40,414 nt of DNA. Origin: an uncultured Rhodospirillales bacterium (GTDB lineage Bacteria; Pseudomonadota; Alphaproteobacteria; CAAGCB01; CAG-977). This document shows positions 36,789-40,414 of the stretch, in pieces. The notes beneath the pieces were generated by a model. It saw only the letters and a program-made list of their open reading frames with translations. It had not been told where the DNA came from and searched no databases. The stretch is from contig CACYSU010000018.1 of the NCBI GenBank assembly GCA_902777205.1, positions 1 to 40,414 on the forward strand, in the 5' to 3' direction. The position numbers were made by a program, and so were the translations under genes. How positions within the stretch are numbered: position 1 is the first letter of the stretch; each line of letters opens with the position of its first letter.

Positions 36789-38492
36789 ATGACAAACCAG
36801 AAAAACAAGCGGTTCCTCAGCCTGAACGCGAAAATATTCCTTGTCCTGTTTTTGAGCATCGCGGGAATATGTTCGCTGTTTTTATCCACGTTTATGATCA
36901 GTTATGTCCGTCAGCTGGATCAGGAATCCGTCATCAGCCGCAAAAAGGCCGAGGCTCTGTTTGATTTGTACGAGGAAAACATCCGCCTGCGTAACGCCGT
37001 GTCGAAACTGTACGCCCGACTGAACACGCCGGAAACGGATTCGATCACAAGGTTGTGGAATGATCAGGACGACGATTATCAAATGCGTTCGCTGGACGAC
37101 CGGCAACTGAGCATCCGCAAGGAATTGATGCAGGATATCAAAGGCGTCGGCGATCGCGACCGGAAAATGCGCGAGCTGGGATATTTCATTTTATCCGGTT
37201 TTCTGCTTGTTTTTTTCATTTTGGAAATTCTGTGGCTGATCGTGCGGCGGTGGGTGCTGCGGCCGGTCGCCGATTTGTTGGACGCGACACGCCGCATTTC
37301 GTCCGGCGATTTGGGCGTCCGGATATCCGTCGCGCCGCGTTTATCCAAACAGGACGAGCTGGATTTGCTGGCGCGCGATTTCAACAGCATGGCCGACAAT
37401 ATCGAACGGTCGATCCAAAATCTGGAGGAAAACAAAGAGCTGTTGCAAAGCCTGATCGACACGATTCCGGACGGCATCCGCGTTTTGGATGAAAACTGCG
37501 ATATCATAATGACCAACCGGTCGTATGGTGCGCTGTTTGATGCGTCGGCGAAAAAATGTTACGCGCTGTTCGGCCGCGACACGCCCTGCGCGTCCGGTTT
37601 GTCGCCCTGTCCGCTGGTTTTGCTGCGCGAAAACGGCGGTGTGCCCGTCAACGTGATCCAGCGGTACACGGACAAAGAGGGGCGCGACCGTTTTATGGAG
37701 GTTACGGCGGCCGCTTTTCATCATAAATCCGATGAAAAGCCCGTCATGTGGATTGTCGAACAGATCCGCCCGCTGGACAAGGCCATCCTGTTTTCGCACC
37801 AGCAAAAACTGTCGTCCGTCGGTATGCTGGCCAGTTCCGTCGCGCACGAAATGCGTAATCCGCTGGGATCCGTGCGGCTGGTTTTGGAAAACATACTGGA
37901 CAAGATGGATACCAAACCGATGAAACCCGATGATTTGAAACGTTATTTGCGGCTGGTCAACGAACAGATCGGTTTTTGCATCAACGTCACGTCGCGGTTG
38001 TTGAAACTGTCGCGCAAACCGGAAAAGGAATACAAGCCCGTTGATATGAACGAAGTCGTTTCCGAAACGGCGTGCCTGTTGGAATACGAGGCGAAAAAAA
38101 CCGGCATCGACATTCAAATCGTCGAATCGGACAGACCCGCCGTCGTTTTTGCCGCCGACGCGGAAATGCGTATGGTGACGGTGAATTTGATGCAAAACGC
38201 TTTTCACGCGATGCCGGACGGCGGGAATATGTGTATTGCGATTGTTGCCGACGACGAAAACGTCACGATTGATTTTACCGATACGGGCATCGGAATTTCT
38301 CCGGAAAACCTGACGCGCATCTTTGAACCGTTCTTTTCCGAAAGCGTGCAGAACGGAGAAAACACCGGAACGGGATTGGGGCTGTCCATTGTGAAAACGA
38401 TCATTGAAAACGGCGGCGGTGAAATATCGGTCGAAAGCGAAATCGGCCGCGGAACCGTGTTTCATTTGAAATTCAAGGCGTACAAGGGATGA
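36789..38492 (+). CDS. Membrane sensor histidine kinase with HAMP and cysteine-bearing PAS region
   Basis: A 567-residue orphan kinase. Membrane segments at about 15-40 and 131-153 enclose an extracytoplasmic region rich in charged coiled-coil-like sequence. HAMP (about 153-207) contains LRPVADLLDATRRISSGDLGVRI. A PAS-like region (about 217-325) follows, with KKCYALFGRDTPCASGLSPCPL holding Cys257, Cys267 and Cys274. The HisKA box has His353 in SVAHEMRNPLGSV. The ATPase domain has the N box NLMQNAFHAMP, DFTDTGIGIS and GTGLGLSIV. I start at ATG 36789, because AAGGATG just upstream is its ribosome binding site and includes the other candidate ATG (36780). No response regulator is adjacent. The next gene overlaps in ATGA. 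Confidence 0.93.
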   Translation: MTNQKNKRFLSLNAKIFLVLFLSIAGICSLFLSTFMISYVRQLDQESVISRKKAEALFDLYEENIRLRNAVSKLYARLNTPETDSITRLWNDQDDDYQMRSLDDRQLSIRKELMQDIKGVGDRDRKMRELGYFILSGFLLVFFILEILWLIVRRWVLRPVADLLDATRRISSGDLGVRISVAPRLSKQDELDLLARDFNSMADNIERSIQNLEENKELLQSLIDTIPDGIRVLDENCDIIMTNRSYGALFDASAKKCYALFGRDTPCASGLSPCPLVLLRENGGVPVNVIQRYTDKEGRDRFMEVTAAAFHHKSDEKPVMWIVEQIRPLDKAILFSHQQKLSSVGMLASSVAHEMRNPLGSVRLVLENILDKMDTKPMKPDDLKRYLRLVNEQIGFCINVTSRLLKLSRKPEKEYKPVDMNEVVSETACLLEYEAKKTGIDIQIVESDRPAVVFAADAEMRMVTVNLMQNAFHAMPDGGNMCIAIVADDENVTIDFTDTGIGISPENLTRIFEPFFSESVQNGENTGTGLGLSIVKTIIENGGGEISVESEIGRGTVFHLKFKAYKG

Positions 38493-39307
38493 CGGAAAAA
38501 CGTTTGACGATCAAGGGCGCGCGCTATGACATCCCCGCGGTTTTCACCGTTCCGGATCGAACGGGGGCGGCACCGGCGGTCGTTTTGATCCACGGCACGG
38601 GATCGGATAAAAACGAGGTCGGAAATATGTTCGGCCGGTTGGCGTCGGCTTTGGAACGGCGGGGGATCGCGTCGATCCGTTTCGATTTCGCCGGATGCGG
38701 CGACAGCCCCGCTTCGCCTTTGGAATTGACGTTTAAAGGGGAGGTCGTCGATCTGGACGCCGTGTTCGATTGCGCGCGCGGATCGGCCGCGATTGACGCG
38801 CGGCGGATCGCCCTGCTGGGGTTCAGTCAGGGGGCGCGGGTCGCGGCGGATCTGATGGGGCGGCGCGGCGATGAAATTCCGGCCGCCGTGTTCTGGTCGG
38901 GGGCGTGCCAACAGGGCGTTCACGACATTTTTGAAATGTGGCGCGACACCTATTACGCGGACGCCGTCAAAAACGGGTACGCGGTGCTGCCGTCAACGTG
39001 GCGCGACGATCTGTGGCTGACCAAAGACTGGTTCGATGAAATCGGGGCGTCGCGGCCGCTGGACTGTCTGGCGCGGTACAAAGGGGCGATGCTGGCGATC
39101 GCGGGCGAGCTGGACGATCTGGTGCCATGTGCGCACGCGGCGGAAATCGCCGGCGCGGTTGCGGGCGGCGACGCGGCGTCGTGTGTTTTCAAAGGCGTCG
39201 GGCATACTTACAACGCCGGAACGGGTGAAAACGATTTGTCGGAACAGGTGATCGCGATGACGGCGGATTGGCTGGCCGAACGGTTGAAAGGAAAAAGCAA
39301 TGAATAA
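38489..39307 (+). CDS. Cytosolic alpha/beta hydrolase
   Basis: A 272-residue serine hydrolase without a signal peptide. LIHGTGSDKNEVGN gives the oxyanion turn, FDFAGCGDSPAS follows, and the nucleophile is in LLGFSQGARVAADL. IAGELDDLVPCAHA supplies the acid and GVGHTYN the histidine. It resembles esterases of the cinnamoyl/feruloyl-ester and acyl-peptide hydrolase type, but the substrate is unknown. It overlaps the kinase stop by four bases and the EF-hand start by eight, so it is the middle gene of a three-gene operon. Confidence 0.88.
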   Translation: MTEKRLTIKGARYDIPAVFTVPDRTGAAPAVVLIHGTGSDKNEVGNMFGRLASALERRGIASIRFDFAGCGDSPASPLELTFKGEVVDLDAVFDCARGSAAIDARRIALLGFSQGARVAADLMGRRGDEIPAAVFWSGACQQGVHDIFEMWRDTYYADAVKNGYAVLPSTWRDDLWLTKDWFDEIGASRPLDCLARYKGAMLAIAGELDDLVPCAHAAEIAGAVAGGDAASCVFKGVGHTYNAGTGENDLSEQVIAMTADWLAERLKGKSNE

Positions 39308-40070
39308 AAAAACTTTTTTAGGCGCGCTGGCCGTTTTGGCCTTGGCCGCTCCGGCGAACGCCCTTGAATGCGGGGCGGCGGCCGGTTTTAATTTCGGCGA
39401 CGCGTTCGATTTGATGGACGTGAACGGCGACGGGTTCGTTTCCGCAAACGAATACGCCGGTCTGGTCGATGCGGCGGATCAAACCCCTTTGCTGACCGAC
39501 GCGCAGAAACAGGCGAAGAAAAAACGGTTGGAAAAGGCGTTCAAACAGTTCGACGCGGACAAGAACGACCGGTTGGAAAAGGAAGAGTTCATCCGGTTGA
39601 TGACGGCGGAAACGCAATTCGCCATGAAAGACCAAATGGAGCAGATGAAAAAATTCGCGGATGATCCCGACTATGCGGAAAAACAGCTGCAAGCCGCCAT
39701 GGAAAAACTGAACCAAACGATGGAAAAGGTGAAATCCATGCCGACGGAAAAACTGGCCGACAATTTCCTTGCGAATATTTCAAACGGGATCGCCGATGAA
39801 AACTTTTTCCAAATGGACAAGAACGGGAACGGGTGCGTTACGGAAGACGAATACGCCGTTTATATGGCGGAATACACCAAAAAAATGGTGAACGATCCGC
39901 AATTTCAAATGTCCGAACAGGATTTTCGCGAAATGTATCGCGAAGAAAAGAAAGCCAAGCCGAATTGTTTGACAAAAGACGAATACATCCGAAATTTCAA
40001 CAAAATGGCGACTGCGCCGGACGATTTCGACGACGTTGACGCGCTGTTGGCGGAAACGGGCGAGGATTAG
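39300..40070 (+). CDS. Secreted EF-hand calcium-binding protein
   Basis: A 256-residue protein with a cleavable signal peptide (about 1-21, ending APANA). It has three good EF-hand loops: DVNGDGFVSANE (40-51), DADKNDRLEKEE (85-96) and DKNGNGCVTEDE (173-184). A fourth, around 217-228, has lost its ligands. Between loops 2 and 3 is a long charged, methionine-rich helical stretch (about 100-160) that may form a coiled coil. It would bind calcium in the periplasm or outside. It overlaps the hydrolase by eight bases and is last in the kinase operon. No homologue with known function comes to mind. Confidence 0.85.
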   Translation: MNKKTFLGALAVLALAAPANALECGAAAGFNFGDAFDLMDVNGDGFVSANEYAGLVDAADQTPLLTDAQKQAKKKRLEKAFKQFDADKNDRLEKEEFIRLMTAETQFAMKDQMEQMKKFADDPDYAEKQLQAAMEKLNQTMEKVKSMPTEKLADNFLANISNGIADENFFQMDKNGNGCVTEDEYAVYMAEYTKKMVNDPQFQMSEQDFREMYREEKKAKPNCLTKDEYIRNFNKMATAPDDFDDVDALLAETGED

Positions 40071-40414
40071 TATTTCCCCGCCGTCGCTTTGCAGATGTAG
40101 TTTTCGTATTTGATGATCTGGTATTTTTGCTGCACCAGCTCTTTTTTCGCGGTGTTTTCGGCGCGGATCGCGGCCAGCAGGTCTTTGAATTCGGATTTTC
40201 CACCGCTGTAGCGGACGCGGTAATAGGCCGTGATTTCGGCGTTGCTTTGAACGTTTTTCAACGCGTTGTCGTAAACCCGCTTCGATTGTTCATAGGCGAA
40301 CGTGTAATAGGCCAGTTCGTTGATCGCCTGCGTCAGCGCGTCTTTGAAATCAAGGACGGCGATTTGATAGTCGGCTTCGGCGATTTTGACGTTGTTTTTC
40401 ACGCGGTTCCAATC
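40067..40414 (-). CDS. TolC-family outer-membrane efflux protein (C-terminal 115 residues)
   Basis: Only the 3' end is inside the window; the frame is open to the edge. It shows the last coiled-coil hairpin of the TolC/NodT fold: NRVKNNVKIAEADYQIAVLD, ALTQAINELAYYTFAYEQSK and the strand-turn ITAYYRVRYSGGKSEFKDLL, followed by a long helix. Such proteins form the outer duct of tripartite drug or type I secretion systems. Its stop shares TTAG with the stop of the convergent EF-hand gene. Confidence 0.85.
   Translation of the reverse strand, partial: DWNRVKNNVKIAEADYQIAVLDFKDALTQAINELAYYTFAYEQSKRVYDNALKNVQSNAEITAYYRVRYSGGKSEFKDLLAAIRAENTAKKELVQQKYQIIKYENYICKATAGKY

Overview
This window looks like a chromosomal segment of a GC-rich alphaproteobacterium with an anaerobic or microaerobic, fermentative lifestyle. 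The alphaproteobacterial assignment rests on a clear MipZ division-site ATPase, an ATP12-type F1 assembly chaperone, and a rarA-rluC-ATP12 gene group. The anaerobic reading rests on an RquA-type rhodoquinone enzyme, the NADH/NAD+ sensor Rex, a full-length fused AdhE, and a ferredoxin-like protein with all the [FeFe]-hydrogenase H-cluster cysteines. An uncultured gut or sediment alphaproteobacterium would fit; this is inference. I see no phage, transposon, integron or CRISPR. The window is dense, with no gene-free stretch above 300 bases.

Layout. 1-5.1 kb: the start of trxB (minus strand, cut by the window edge), then mipZ, a phosphoglucomutase and a second phosphohexomutase overlapping it. 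5.1-8.4 kb: a two-gene minus-strand operon (NarL-type response regulator, then RquA), a divergent uracil-5 rRNA methyltransferase, and convergent rex. 8.7-16.1 kb: the hydrogenase-like protein with its terminator, a small cupin, then a tightly packed six-gene operon (rarA, rluC-type synthase, AsmA-like, short ATP12, acylphosphatase, small GNAT). 16.1-21.9 kb: tRNA-Leu(GAG), a B12-type radical SAM protein, a convergent POT peptide transporter, and adhE behind a promoter carrying a good Rex operator.

22.1-28.4 kb is minus strand: two envelope lipoproteins, then sppA-aroC-fabI and a CbpA-like DnaJ. 28.5-33.1 kb is a plus-strand series: CDF metal transporter, GMP reductase, APH/kinase fusion, universal stress protein. 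33-36.8 kb: aquaporin, a hydrolase lipoprotein, tcdA-tatD and an RluE-type pseudouridine synthase. 36.8-40.4 kb: an orphan histidine kinase with a cysteine-bearing PAS region, an alpha/beta hydrolase and a secreted EF-hand protein in overlapping order, convergent with the 3' end of a TolC-family gene.

How the parts fit: Rex would release adhE when NADH accumulates. The hydrogenase-like protein could dispose of electrons or sense H2. RquA would supply rhodoquinone for fumarate reduction. Together these form a redox-balancing set spread over 16 kb. The most notable sequence signals are a strong in-frame ribosome binding site and ATG at the domain junction of adhE, the Rex site over the adhE transcription start, the response regulator-RquA operon, an ATP12 lacking its N-terminal domain, and the histidine kinase/hydrolase/EF-hand operon.
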